Virus record (IMG/VR): IMGVR_UViG_3300032770_000005
Coordinates: 62,001-126,000 of that record
Length of the DNA: 64,000 nt
From: a virus
Reading direction: 5' to 3' (one strand)
The notes under the pieces were generated by a model, which was not told where the DNA came from, did not search any database, and worked only from the letters and a program-made list of their open reading frames with translations. Position 1 is the stretch's first letter; every line of letters starts with the position of its first letter. Shown here in pieces: positions 47,130 to 55,207 of the stretch. A program made the position numbers and the translations under genes.

Positions 47130-48473
47130 TCATCGGCTGCCCGCCAGGTTGGGATGCCGCGTCTTGAAGTACGGGTAGTAGATGGGCGTCTCCACTTCGA
47201 GCCCACGCTTGTTGAACCACTCCACGCTCGTGGAGCTGAGCACGTCGTCGAGATGGCTCTCCAGCTTGAGCGCGGTGATCATGCTCCGATCGTAGACGCG
47301 GACCTCGGCCATCGAGCCGACGTACATGACCGTGTCCTCGCGCTCCGGCTGCTCCCAGTCGCTCGGCGGCCGGACCTGCCAACCGTGCCGCAGGCGCCCT
47401 TCGCAGGCGTTCGCCCAGTCGGAGAGCCACACGCGCGAGCGAGCGCTGACGTCGAACCCGAGCGCCTGCGCGGCAGCAGGCTCGGCGCACAGCCAGTCGG
47501 CATCGAGCTGCGCTTCGACCACGCCGATCTGCTCGATGTCGATGTCCGCCAGCAGCCGCGGGCTCGTGTGCATGAAGAGCGGGTTGTACAGCTCGTGCTC
47601 CCAGTCGGCGAAGCTCAGCATGTACTTGTAGAACTCGAACCGCTGGTTCGCGGCGTAGTAGCCGAGGTCGCGCGCACTCAGCTCGCCCATCTCCGCGACG
47701 AGCTGTGGTGAGCCCCATGCCTGCGCCGCGTACGGCTTGCTGGCCCCGTGATGATAGAGGAGCCGCGGATCGACGAGCTGGTCGAGGTGCGCGACCAGCA
47801 CATCGAGCCGCACCCGATTCAGCCACGCGTGCTCGCCGGCGGTCACGGGCACGAGGCCCTGGTCGATGCGCACGACGTCATCGGGCGAGAGCCGCATGCT
47901 GTCGAGCTGCGACCGGGTCCCCTTCGGTGCGAGGCGGTGGCCTTCGATGATCATCTGCCCGAGCTGAAGCTCGCCGCGGGCTGCCAAGGCCAGCGCCCGC
48001 AGGCCGATGACGATCGCCTCCGCGATGCGCCTGTCGAGCGTGAAGCTCACCGACTCCGAGGGGCCGCCTCCCGTCGCGTGGATGTCGTCGCCGAGCATGC
48101 TGCGCGGCTTGAGGCCCTCGCTGAGCACTCGGTCGAGCGCGAGCGTCGCGTGGTACACACGGCGCCCCCGAGGCCAACGGAAGCCGCGTGGCTTCTCGCT
48201 GCTGTTCGGCATGAGCGGAGGCGGCAGATCTTCGACCGCCGCCACTGCCTGCTCGATCATGTCGGGCGTCAGGTGCAGCGCGCCGTAGGCCGCAGCCGAC
48301 CGCAGTCGGCTCTCCAGGATGATCCGTACGACGGTGGACACCGGCGCGACGGGATCGAAGGCGAACGCGCTCGCGACGTTGTTGGCGACCTCGGAGGCCA
48401 GATCAAGACCCACGATCGGCGTGAGGCGTGCAGCCACACGCGAAGCGAAGTCGTGCAGGCTCGCGCGGCTCAT
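47130..48473 (-). CDS. ADP-ribosyltransferase-fold protein
   Basis: 447 residues. Near residue 105, RRVYHATLALDRVLSEGLKP then SESVSFTLDRRIAEAIVIGL fits the YHxT and second-strand motifs of KptA/DarT-like transferases, as in the protein at 30192. The C-terminal 240 residues, with LSFADWEHELYNPLFMHTSP and TPIYYPYFKTRHPN, are of unknown type. A TAGCCT hexamer six bases before the ATG suggests a leaderless transcript. Confidence 0.55.
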   Translation of the reverse strand: MSRASLHDFASRVAARLTPIVGLDLASEVANNVASAFAFDPVAPVSTVVRIILESRLRSAAAYGALHLTPDMIEQAVAAVEDLPPPLMPNSSEKPRGFRWPRGRRVYHATLALDRVLSEGLKPRSMLGDDIHATGGGPSESVSFTLDRRIAEAIVIGLRALALAARGELQLGQMIIEGHRLAPKGTRSQLDSMRLSPDDVVRIDQGLVPVTAGEHAWLNRVRLDVLVAHLDQLVDPRLLYHHGASKPYAAQAWGSPQLVAEMGELSARDLGYYAANQRFEFYKYMLSFADWEHELYNPLFMHTSPRLLADIDIEQIGVVEAQLDADWLCAEPAAAQALGFDVSARSRVWLSDWANACEGRLRHGWQVRPPSDWEQPEREDTVMYVGSMAEVRVYDRSMITALKLESHLDDVLSSTSVEWFNKRGLEVETPIYYPYFKTRHPNLAGSR

Positions 48474-48479
48474 GCAGCG

Positions 48480-48485
48480 AGGCTA
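48480..48485 (-). promoter_or_regulatory. -10 element for a leaderless start
   Basis: TGCTAGCCT on the minus strand lies six bases before ATG 48473. The surrounding bases match those before ATG 11374 almost exactly (GCTA.C.TCGCTGCATGAGC), so the two genes share a promoter type. Confidence 0.5.
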
Positions 48486-48498
48486 GCACGGAAGTGTG

Positions 48499-48527
48499 TT
48501 GCAAGAACCAGCGTTGCCGGCTACCGT
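48499..48527 (+). promoter_or_regulatory. Promoter for the 48.5-kb plus-strand genes
   Basis: TTGCAA (48499-48504), a 17-base spacer and TACCGT (48522-48527), then six bases to ATG 48534. It is back to back with the minus-strand promoter. Confidence 0.5.
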
Positions 48528-48533
48528 GGGCCC

Positions 48534-48701
48534 ATGCAGCAGAAGCCGATCGAGCAGCAGCTCGCCGAGGCCCGACGGGAGATCACACGCCTCACCGAGC
48601 AGAATGACCTGCTCGTGCACATGATCAAGCGCGCCGCCAGAGAGATGAAGGCCGGCGGCAAGGACCTGCTCACCGACCTCGAACGCACACTGAAGGAGTG
48701 A
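48534..48701 (+). CDS. Small coiled-coil protein
   Basis: 55 residues. IEQQLAEARREITRLTEQND continues as a single amphipathic helix, probably a dimeric coiled coil. Its leaderless promoter and the following membrane gene make a short operon. Function unknown. Confidence 0.5.
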   Translation: MQQKPIEQQLAEARREITRLTEQNDLLVHMIKRAAREMKAGGKDLLTDLERTLKE

Positions 48702-48706
48702 CCACC

Positions 48707-49228
48707 ATGAAGCCGTGGACCCGCTGGCTGCTCTACCCGGCGCTCTTGCCGACAGACATCGTGGGCTGGCTGCTCGTGTGCGTGCTGCGCCTGCTGTTCG
48801 GCAAGGCGCTCGGCTGGGAGGACGGCGTGCTCATCGTCGACCTCGACCCCAACTCGTGGTTCGCCACGACGCTCTTCAAGAACTGGGGCGGCGCGACCAT
48901 CGGCCATGCGATCATCGTGCACAGCGTCAGTGCCGAGGCACGCAAGCGCATCTTGACCCACGAGCGCGTGCACGTGACGCAGCACGAGACGAACGCGCTC
49001 GCGGGACTGGTGCTCGCGCTTCCGACGTGCGTCATGCTGGACTTCCCGAGGCTCGCGGGCCTGGTGCTGCCGCTTGCCGGATTCGTGTGGACGATGACCC
49101 CGTGGCTGGTCTACGTCGCCGGCTACATCACCGGCGCCTGCTACGGGCTCAACGCGTATCTCGGCAACCCCGCCGAAGAGGCCGCTCGCGACCACACGCA
49201 GGTCGTGGACAGCACATCCGATTCGTGA
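48707..49228 (+). CDS. Membrane protein with HExxH-like motif
   Basis: 173 residues from ATG 48707, with AAGGAG eight bases upstream. Spans near residues 8-32 and 105-145 (VLALPTCVMLDFP and GLVLPLAGFVWTMTPWLVYV). Between them ILTHERVHVTQHE gives H-E-x-x-H and a second His, as in small membrane metalloproteases or related 'HERVH' domain proteins of bacteria and phages. Zinc binding is likely; proteolysis is not proven. Confidence 0.55.
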   Translation: MKPWTRWLLYPALLPTDIVGWLLVCVLRLLFGKALGWEDGVLIVDLDPNSWFATTLFKNWGGATIGHAIIVHSVSAEARKRILTHERVHVTQHETNALAGLVLALPTCVMLDFPRLAGLVLPLAGFVWTMTPWLVYVAGYITGACYGLNAYLGNPAEEAARDHTQVVDSTSDS

Positions 49229-49238
49229 GGTGAGCAGC

Positions 49239-49457
49239 ATGCCCGAGGACGACGCCAGCAAGAACATGGCAGACAGTTCATTCCGGACTGCCGACGAAGC
49301 CGAACTGTGGAAAAGCGTCTACTTGGCGTACCTGAGATCGACAATCACGGTATCTCACAACGACAAGGCTATGACCTTGACAGAACTTGCCGACAGCGCC
49401 GTCCTGCTCTACCGCAAGCGCCGCAAGCACCTCGACGCGAGCGGCCCGTACCGATGA
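49239..49457 (+). CDS. Small unknown protein
   Basis: 72 residues from ATG 49239. KNMADSSFRTADEAELWKSV then VYLAYLRSTITVSHNDKAMT is helical, ending in a basic RKRRKHLD. Lower GC than the neighbours. No family. Confidence 0.45.
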   Translation: MPEDDASKNMADSSFRTADEAELWKSVYLAYLRSTITVSHNDKAMTLTELADSAVLLYRKRRKHLDASGPYR

Positions 49458-49867
49458 GGCGCTGGGGACCAGCGAAGGGCACGCCGTTCGGGCTGCCTGA
49501 CAACTTCGTGGTCGGTGACCGGGTTTCGATCCGCCCGCATGGACGGCTCGGCGTCATCGCCGCGCTGCCGGTGCGGCTCGACGAGGGCTACCTCGTGCGC
49601 ATGGACGACGGAACCGACCTGCGCGCGAACTGGTTCATCGTCGACCGCGTGGAGCCGCTCATGGTCATCCAGAAGCGGCTAGCAGCCTTCCCAGCGAAAG
49701 CCGAGCAGCTCCATGCAGCAGGTCGCGAGGTCGCGCGCGACCGGGTCGGCGACCGACTCGCGTGCGAGCAGCCGCAGGAACAGGTGCAGCACCTGGAGGT
49801 CGCTGAAGACGACGGAGACGCCGTCGGGCTCGACGCGGACATCGAGGCGATCTTCGTACTGGAGTGA
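49454..49867 (+). CDS. KOW-like protein with antisense-overlapping tail
   Basis: 137 residues from ATG 49454, coupled by ATGA. The first 70 residues (NFVVGDRVSIRPHGRLGVIA, EGYLVRMDDGTDLRANWFIV) are a small beta-barrel like those at 35 kb. From about 49679 the frame overlaps the minus-strand gene for 189 bases; the part after VEPLM may be read-through into antisense sequence after loss of the native stop. Confidence 0.45.
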   Translation: MRRWGPAKGTPFGLPDNFVVGDRVSIRPHGRLGVIAALPVRLDEGYLVRMDDGTDLRANWFIVDRVEPLMVIQKRLAAFPAKAEQLHAAGREVARDRVGDRLACEQPQEQVQHLEVAEDDGDAVGLDADIEAIFVLE

Positions 49868-50050
49868 GATCGCAGCCGCGATGCGCGAGGCCACGCGCAC
49901 GGCTCGTGAGTCGTCGAGCGCGAAGCCGAACACGTAGGGCGGTGCGTGCAGCGCGGTCTGGCCCCGATCGTTCCTGTAGCGCCAGACGTGGCGCTTGAAC
50001 TCGTCGAAGGTCGGGACAGATCCAAACGGTAGCTCTGCCGGGACCGTCAT
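49679..50050 (-). CDS. Unknown protein
   Basis: 123 residues from ATG 50050, overlapping the upstream gene by ATGA. Opening TVPAELPFGSVPTFDEFKRH, then VFGFALDDSRAVRVASRIAA and LDVRVEPDGVSVVFSDLQVL, suggests a small alpha-beta fold. The 3' end overlaps an open frame on the plus strand. No family. Confidence 0.5.
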   Translation of the reverse strand: MTVPAELPFGSVPTFDEFKRHVWRYRNDRGQTALHAPPYVFGFALDDSRAVRVASRIAAAISLQYEDRLDVRVEPDGVSVVFSDLQVLHLFLRLLARESVADPVARDLATCCMELLGFRWEGC

Positions 50051-50598
50051 CTGTACCCGTAGACCCCGAGCAGCTTGGCGAGTTCGAGCATCTCGTGGTC
50101 GGTGAAGCCTTCGGGAACGAAGTGACGCGATTCACCGTAGTCTTCGCGGGTCTCGAAGAACCAGCTCGGTACGCCATGGCTCGTGTCCGCTTCCAGCGGT
50201 CCGGGCCGCTCATCGCCGATGAACCGCGCCGCCGCCTCGGCCCACGATTCTACGACATCGTCGTCGCGCTCACGGTCGTCGTTCCTGATGAGGATGCTTG
50301 GCAGCAGCCAGCCACGCTCGGCATCGCCTTCGGCCGCGCTCTCCTCCGTCACGATCTCATAGGTCATGTTGATCAATCGACAGCAGTCGCCACCGACCCG
50401 TGTGATCGTGTGACCGCCTACGGGGTCGTAGAACGACTCGCCTGGTGCGATCTGTGGCATCAACTGCATAGCGGCTGCACCAGATCCGGGGTCGAGATAG
50501 TCGACGATCGTCCACGGAAGATCTACGGGACCAGCCGGCGTTGGCACGGTAGCAACGAACGGTTCGCCGTCGACGAGGATGTAGTACGGATAGGGCAT
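50047..50598 (-). CDS. Unknown protein
   Basis: 183 residues from ATG 50598 in a TGATG overlap with the J-domain gene. PYYILVDGEPFVATVPTPAG is beta-rich, then GGDCCRLINMTYEIVTEESA. The C-terminus has EGFTDHEMLELAKLLGVYGY. No recognisable domain. It is co-expressed with the J-domain protein. Confidence 0.5.
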   Translation of the reverse strand: MPYPYYILVDGEPFVATVPTPAGPVDLPWTIVDYLDPGSGAAAMQLMPQIAPGESFYDPVGGHTITRVGGDCCRLINMTYEIVTEESAAEGDAERGWLLPSILIRNDDRERDDDVVESWAEAAARFIGDERPGPLEADTSHGVPSWFFETREDYGESRHFVPEGFTDHEMLELAKLLGVYGYR

Positions 50599-51182
50599 CA
50601 GGTAGCGGCTTTCCTGACGCGCATCATGACGTTGTAGGCGCGGTCGATCTTCTCGAACTCCGCCCGAGCGCGCTCGCGCTCGCCATCGGGAGCGCCAGGG
50701 GGCACGCGGTCGGGATGCCACTGCAACGCCAGCGCTCGGTAGGCGCGCTTCACCGTATCGGCGTCGGCGTCGCGAGCGACGCCCAAGATCTCCCACGGCA
50801 TCGGGCCCGGCGGCGGCTTCGGTCGAGCGCCGGCGGCGGCTTGACCAGCGACGTTCTTCGCGGCCTGCGCGGTCTGACTCCGCAGCGCCTCCAGCTTCTG
50901 CGCGAGGTTGTCGTACATGATCTTGAAGCAGCGGCGACAGGTGCCCCAGTGGTGACCTGCCTGAGGCGGATGAGGCGAGACGAACTCGACGTCGCTGATC
51001 GCGAACGACTGCCAGCACACGGCGCACTTGATCTGCGTCGCGTGCGGCAGGCGCGGCGTTGCATCGCGCTGTCGCTCGAAGAAGCCGTCGAGCATCTTGG
51101 TCGCGCGGTCGAAGACGGCGTCGACGCCCACGTCCACAGCGCGGTCGACCAGCTGCTCTGCTCGCATGCCCCGCTTCGGCAT
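50598..51182 (-). CDS. J-domain co-chaperone-like protein
   Basis: 194 residues. The C-terminal 70 residues are a J domain (PWEILGVARDADADTVKRAY then RALALQWHPDRV with the HPD triad). The N-terminal part has a zinc-binding CAVC and CRRC pair and a helical Ala-rich linker. J proteins stimulate Hsp70 (DnaK) ATPase. In a virus it could recruit host DnaK for virion assembly or replication; this is inference. Confidence 0.8.
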   Translation of the reverse strand: MPKRGMRAEQLVDRAVDVGVDAVFDRATKMLDGFFERQRDATPRLPHATQIKCAVCWQSFAISDVEFVSPHPPQAGHHWGTCRRCFKIMYDNLAQKLEALRSQTAQAAKNVAGQAAAGARPKPPPGPMPWEILGVARDADADTVKRAYRALALQWHPDRVPPGAPDGERERARAEFEKIDRAYNVMMRVRKAAT

Positions 51183-51373
51183 CAGAGCACCACGAGCGCG
51201 CCGAGCCCGTCACCGCTGTCGCCCATCGGGAAGTTCGTGACGGGCCGTGGCGCGTGGTTGGGCATCGTCACGTAGATCGTGGGCGGCGGCGGCCGCGGCC
51301 CGACGACGTAGGGCGGCGGCGGCGCAGCGGCGCGGATGAAGAGCGGACGAGCAGGCGTGCGGTGGTAGCTCAT
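51182..51373 (-). CDS. Small Pro-rich protein
   Basis: 63 residues from ATG 51373. MSYHRTPARPLFIRAAAPPP continues as a Pro-rich chain with PPPPTIYVTMPN. Leaderless promoter (TAGTGT six bases upstream). The MSY start matches other probable virion proteins at 656, 1795 and 10964. Function unknown. Confidence 0.5.
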   Translation of the reverse strand: MSYHRTPARPLFIRAAAPPPPYVVGPRPPPPTIYVTMPNHAPRPVTNFPMGDSGDGLGALVVL

Positions 51374-51379
51374 GAGCAA

Positions 51380-51385
51380 ACACTA
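51380..51385 (-). promoter_or_regulatory. -10 element for a leaderless start
   Basis: TGGTAGTGT on the minus strand, six bases before ATG 51373. Confidence 0.4.
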
Positions 51386-51392
51386 CCAGGCG

Positions 51393-52262
51393 TCAGCGCG
51401 GCCGGCGACTGGTTCGCCGGCTGGTCCGACGGTTCGGTGCGGTGTGCCGACCCTTCCACAACCGACGCGGTGGCGGCGCCGCCGGCCAGTGATCGTCGAG
51501 CGGCTCCAGCAGCCGCAAGAGCGCTTGCGCCCGCACCGGCGCGTACTGCGCAGCGCCTTGCACGTTCTGCGGCACGGGGAAGACGAGCAACGTCTCCATC
51601 GAGTCGTAGTGCGAGTACGGCGCGTTGTACCACCTGATGCGAATGCCAGAGCGCTGGTCGAGCGACTCGATGACGCCCTTGAAGCCTACCGGCACCTTCT
51701 GGTCGGCCGACCTGAACGTGCTCATCGGCTTCAGCGCCTTGACCACGGTGCCGGGAGCGTACGTCCGGAGAATCCACAACCACTCGTCCGACTCGTCGGT
51801 CGTCGGCGGCGGCGGAGCAGGGTTACCTACGATGGGGTTGGCCTCGATGTCCGGATGGATGGCGAAGTCGGGCACGCGTCCCACCATGTTGAGCAGCTGC
51901 GCGACCTCGTCCTGTGCATCTTGCCGCTCACTCAGCGACCAGCGGCCGCCCAGGTCCCACGCGACACGGGCCAGGCGCTCGTAGAAGAGCATGAGCGCGG
52001 CTCTGCTGAACACGACCGCGGTGCCCATGCGCCCTTCCAGCCGCCCCTCCACCTGCCCGGTCCTGAGCAGCTCGCGCGCGAGCGGCGTCAGCGTGCTCCA
52101 CTCGACGACCATGCGCTGCGGAAATGCCGGCGTCCGATCGCCGGCCATCTGCACGCGCAAGCCCGGCTGCGTCTGATCGAGCATCTGCTGAAGCGCTCGC
52201 CGCGACGCGAGCGATGCCGCCAGCGCCGGCGAGTACGCGCTCGGTCTGCGACGGCTACTCAT
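51393..52262 (-). CDS. Unknown protein, likely virion-associated
   Basis: 289 residues. The core has RMVVEWSTLTPLARELLRTG, then a domain EWLWILRTYAPGTVVKALKP with IRIRWYNAPYSHYDSMETLL, which resembles a region of the protein at 63096 (TWATRTFAPGTHVKWIAW). The C-terminus is Arg-rich (RRTSRRTSRRPR), a hallmark of this block. Likely a DNA-contacting or structural protein. Confidence 0.5.
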   Translation of the reverse strand: MSSRRRPSAYSPALAASLASRRALQQMLDQTQPGLRVQMAGDRTPAFPQRMVVEWSTLTPLARELLRTGQVEGRLEGRMGTAVVFSRAALMLFYERLARVAWDLGGRWSLSERQDAQDEVAQLLNMVGRVPDFAIHPDIEANPIVGNPAPPPPTTDESDEWLWILRTYAPGTVVKALKPMSTFRSADQKVPVGFKGVIESLDQRSGIRIRWYNAPYSHYDSMETLLVFPVPQNVQGAAQYAPVRAQALLRLLEPLDDHWPAAPPPRRLWKGRHTAPNRRTSRRTSRRPR

Positions 52263-52265
52263 GGC

Positions 52266-52847
52266 TCAGTAGTCGTCCTCGTAGTCTTCGGGACGATCGC
52301 GCTCGGCGTACTCCCTGTACGCCTCTTCTTCGTTCCAGTGCTCGTACGGACGCATCATGCGCCCCCCGAGGTCATGCAGCAGCTCCTCGATGACCTCGCG
52401 GCGCAGACGCAGTTCCTCGTCCCGCTCTCGGAGTTCGCCCTGGTGCTTCTTCCCCAGATCTTGCTGGATCTTGAGGACGGCCTGTCGTTCGCCACCAAGC
52501 GCCTCGATCTGCTCCGGCGACATGGCATCGACCTGCTCGCGGGCTTCGTCTTCAAGACGTTCCCAGAGCATCTCCATATCCGCCTCGCGATCTTCGCGCG
52601 AGCGGAACGAGCGTTGCTCTCGTTCTTCTTCGACCTGGTTCCACTCGCCGGCGAGCTTGCGGATCATCTCTTCGCGGATCTGCTGCTTGCGCGGGTCTTC
52701 GCCCTCGCGCGGCTCGACCTCGAACCCGCGCTCGTTGTAGTTGCGTCGCAGCGGCCGGACCGCGACTGGGCGCCGTGACGTCCGCCGCGGACGCGGTGAG
52801 TTCCGACGGGGCGACGGTGAATGACGGGGACGAGACGATCGACGCAT
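52266..52847 (-). CDS. Arg-rich / coiled-coil protein
   Basis: 193 residues. The first 30 residues (RRSSRPRHSPSPRRNSPRPR) are basic and nearly identical to the start of the protein at 52868, and look like a DNA-packing or targeting tail. The rest is an acidic, charged helix (EEREQRSFRSREDREADMEM, ALGGERQAVLKIQQDLGKKH), predicted coiled coil. No family. Confidence 0.55.
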   Translation of the reverse strand: MRRSSRPRHSPSPRRNSPRPRRTSRRPVAVRPLRRNYNERGFEVEPREGEDPRKQQIREEMIRKLAGEWNQVEEEREQRSFRSREDREADMEMLWERLEDEAREQVDAMSPEQIEALGGERQAVLKIQQDLGKKHQGELRERDEELRLRREVIEELLHDLGGRMMRPYEHWNEEEAYREYAERDRPEDYEDDY

Positions 52848-52867
52848 GGTGCACTCCTTCTACGAGG

Positions 52868-53578
52868 TCAGCTCTTCACCTTCGCACACTCGTACTCCAT
52901 GGCCGCAAGCATGCGGTCGACCGTCTCCTCATTCGTTTTCGCCTGATCGAGCCCGATCAGGTCGTACACGCGCGACGGCGCACGGAAGAACTCTTCCAGC
53001 GCGTGCTCTGCGGCGCCCACCGACGCGCTGGTCGAGGCTGCCGCAACGCGGGCGGCCCAGTCCAACAAGAACAGCAACAGCACGTCCGCGTGCTGAAGGT
53101 GCTTCGCGATGACCGCATCAGGACGAGCGGGGAACTCCAGTCCCATCGCTGCTTCGCCGAACTCTCTGCTGCTGACTACGCGCCCGGCTGCCCCGCGCTC
53201 AAGCAACTTCAGGACACGCTTGATCGCGCGTACCTCAGCCGTATGTTTTCGCGACGCTCCGCCAGTCCGTCGCAGTCCCATCGACACGAGCGCCAGCGCG
53301 ACCCCCACTACGATCGCACGACACTGGTAGTCCAGCCGACCACGGATGCGCCGGGGCACAAGCGGCAACCCGCGGCGCAACGATGCTACGCGCTGGCGGA
53401 TCTCCGCCGGATGATAGCGGTAGCCCCTGTGTTGCTGGATCTCGTCCAGCAGATAGTCCAGAGCACGCAGTTCAACCGCAGCGGTGCTCGTCGGGCGCCG
53501 TGACGTCCGCCGCGGTCGCGGTGAGTTCCGGCGCAGGGAGCGAGAGTGGTGGCGAGTGGGACGCGACGATCGGCGCAT
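52868..53578 (-). CDS. Arg-rich protein, paralogue of the gene at 18.1 kb
   Basis: 236 residues. The N-terminal 30 residues are basic with SLRRNSPRPRRTSRRP, as in the neighbour. A helical body follows, with RLDYQCRAIVVGVALALVSM, LLERGAAGRVVSSREFGEAA and a C-terminal ETVDRMLAAMEYECAKV. These blocks recur in the truncated gene at 18143, so the family is duplicated. One hydrophobic stretch may be a membrane span. Probably a virion protein. Confidence 0.5.
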   Translation of the reverse strand: MRRSSRPTRHHSRSLRRNSPRPRRTSRRPTSTAAVELRALDYLLDEIQQHRGYRYHPAEIRQRVASLRRGLPLVPRRIRGRLDYQCRAIVVGVALALVSMGLRRTGGASRKHTAEVRAIKRVLKLLERGAAGRVVSSREFGEAAMGLEFPARPDAVIAKHLQHADVLLLFLLDWAARVAAASTSASVGAAEHALEEFFRAPSRVYDLIGLDQAKTNEETVDRMLAAMEYECAKVKS

Positions 53579-53590
53579 GGTGCACTCCTG

Positions 53591-53770
53591 TCAGCTGCCA
53601 GGCTCAGCGGGACCGCCCAAGATCTTGTTGATGCCGATCGGCCCGCCGCTGAGCGGCCAGATGGCCCACCTGAGCTGGTTCACGGCGACCGCTGCGACGA
53701 AGCCGCATGCGAAGATGACCGCGGCAGTGCTGCCGCGACGGTTGCGTCGCATGCGGCGCGGCAGGCTCAT
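53591..53770 (-). CDS. Very small membrane protein with basic N-terminus
   Basis: 59 residues from ATG 53770 in an ATGA overlap. MSLPRRMRRNRRGSTAAVIF then ACGFVAAVAVNQLRWAIWPL: a basic N-terminus followed by one membrane span. It stands between Arg-rich genes. By design it is a virion membrane protein candidate. Confidence 0.5.
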   Translation of the reverse strand: MSLPRRMRRNRRGSTAAVIFACGFVAAVAVNQLRWAIWPLSGGPIGINKILGGPAEPGS

Positions 53771-54258
53771 GATTGCGCCTTGCGCGCTTCCTGACCGCGC
53801 TTGTGGCCGTCGAGGTAGGGGCTACCGCCCCACTCGTTTCGGCGCTTGCGCTTGCCAGTAAACCCGTCGGTGAAGCCGGCGCGGAAGTCATCGAAGTCCG
53901 CAAGCGACTCGGCTGTTGGCTGCTCAGCGAGAGCATATTCGTGGAGCTGGGACGTTGTGTACGGATCGCCCAAGATGAGGTACAGACGCTTGTCGTCACC
54001 ACGCACAATAGTCCCTGGTCCGCGATACTCGCCAGTGGCCGGAGTCCCGTCCAGGTTGCTGACGGGGATTTTTACATGGTATGTGCCGTACTCGTATGGC
54101 GCATGCGCCGCAGGACCGCTGACCGGACGCGCGTCAACGGTCTGCCACATGAAACCGTCAGCGACGAACACGCGACTCGGCGGATTGCGCCGCATGCGAC
54201 GCCGGGGTGTCCGCTTCTTGCGTGAACTGCGCTTCGGCTTGCGTGATGTTCGCTTCAC
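53767..54258 (-). CDS. Arg-rich protein of unknown function
   Basis: 163 residues from GTG 54258 in a GTGA overlap. MKRTSRKPKRSSRKKRTPRR then RMRRNPPSRVFVADGFMWQT. After the basic tail comes a small beta domain (GTYHVKIPVSNLDGTPATGE, GPGTIVRGDDKRLYLILGDP) and a basic C-terminus. A DNA- or membrane-facing virion protein is likely. Confidence 0.5.
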   Translation of the reverse strand: MKRTSRKPKRSSRKKRTPRRRMRRNPPSRVFVADGFMWQTVDARPVSGPAAHAPYEYGTYHVKIPVSNLDGTPATGEYRGPGTIVRGDDKRLYLILGDPYTTSQLHEYALAEQPTAESLADFDDFRAGFTDGFTGKRKRRNEWGGSPYLDGHKRGQEARKAQS

Positions 54259-55193
54259 GCCGCCTCCAGACCCGCGCGACGCAGTGCTTCCTCGACGCGG
54301 TACACGACACGACCGTGCGACCCGTAGCGCCTCAGCACCACCGGCCACTCGCCGTCCCAGTCGATGATGGTCGGCTCGCCGCCACGCTTGCCCGTCTCCT
54401 GGCCGTCGGCCATCGCCGCACAGAGGTCGGGCTTGCGTTCGAGGCGCGCTCCATGCGCGAGATAGATGCCGCTCGGCAGCGACGCCAGCGCTCGCCTCGC
54501 GCCCGCCGGTAGACGCTGCGGCAGTTCCTGCTCGCGCGCGACCCTGCCAGCCGCGAGCACCCTGCCAGCCGCCGCGGGCGACGTCTCGCTCTGCACGTAC
54601 TGCCGCTCGTCCTCGTCCTCAATCTCCGGCTCGGGCTCCGGTTCGGGAGCCGGCGCCGGCAAGACCGCCGGCGGCACGTGCACGCCGCCGACCCAGGGAG
54701 CCGCCGCCGACATCGGCGCGAGCGGCGGCGGGAGGGAGATCGACGGCACCGCCGGCGCCGCACGCGTAGCCGCGCGACGCTTGAGCATCGCGTCCGTCTT
54801 TCCGATCCACTCATCGAGCCTGCGCTCGGCGATCTGCTGCTCGCGTTCGAGCTGCCGCAGGTCGTGCGCGCCCCAGGCCGCGACGTCGTCCGTGATCGAG
54901 GCGAGGTGTGCGCTCGCATCGAGCATCGCCTCGGCGCAGAGCGTCTCCGCGATCAACCGCCGCAGCTCGTCGCCCGCGTAGTGCACGCGGAGATCGACGT
55001 CCGCGAGCGCGGCCGACCGCACGATCTCCTCGGGCATCGGCACGTCCGCGAGCGTGACCACGAAGAACACGCCGTTCGGGAAGCCGTGGATGCTGCTGTG
55101 GAACCGGCACCGGTTGCCGACGTACCGCAGCGTCATGGCGCCCATCGCGCGGTCGAAAGATCTGCGGATGTCGGTCCGATACAGCTGCCGCAC
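54255..55193 (-). CDS. Unknown protein, probable virion component
   Basis: 312 residues from GTG 55193, chosen because AGGAGG lies six bases upstream; a longer frame to 55277 lacks a ribosome site. The N-terminal 110 residues (AMGAMTLRYVGNRCRFHSSI, GFPNGVFFVVTLADVPMPEE) are beta-rich. A helix, then a Pro- and Glu-rich linker (PAPAPEPEPEPEIEDEDE) and a C-terminal domain ending in VVLRRYGSHGRVVYRVEEAL. No family is recognised. Confidence 0.5.
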   Translation of the reverse strand: MRQLYRTDIRRSFDRAMGAMTLRYVGNRCRFHSSIHGFPNGVFFVVTLADVPMPEEIVRSAALADVDLRVHYAGDELRRLIAETLCAEAMLDASAHLASITDDVAAWGAHDLRQLEREQQIAERRLDEWIGKTDAMLKRRAATRAAPAVPSISLPPPLAPMSAAAPWVGGVHVPPAVLPAPAPEPEPEPEIEDEDERQYVQSETSPAAAGRVLAAGRVAREQELPQRLPAGARRALASLPSGIYLAHGARLERKPDLCAAMADGQETGKRGGEPTIIDWDGEWPVVLRRYGSHGRVVYRVEEALRRAGLEAA

Positions 55194-55207
55194 GAGGACC
55201 TCCTGAA

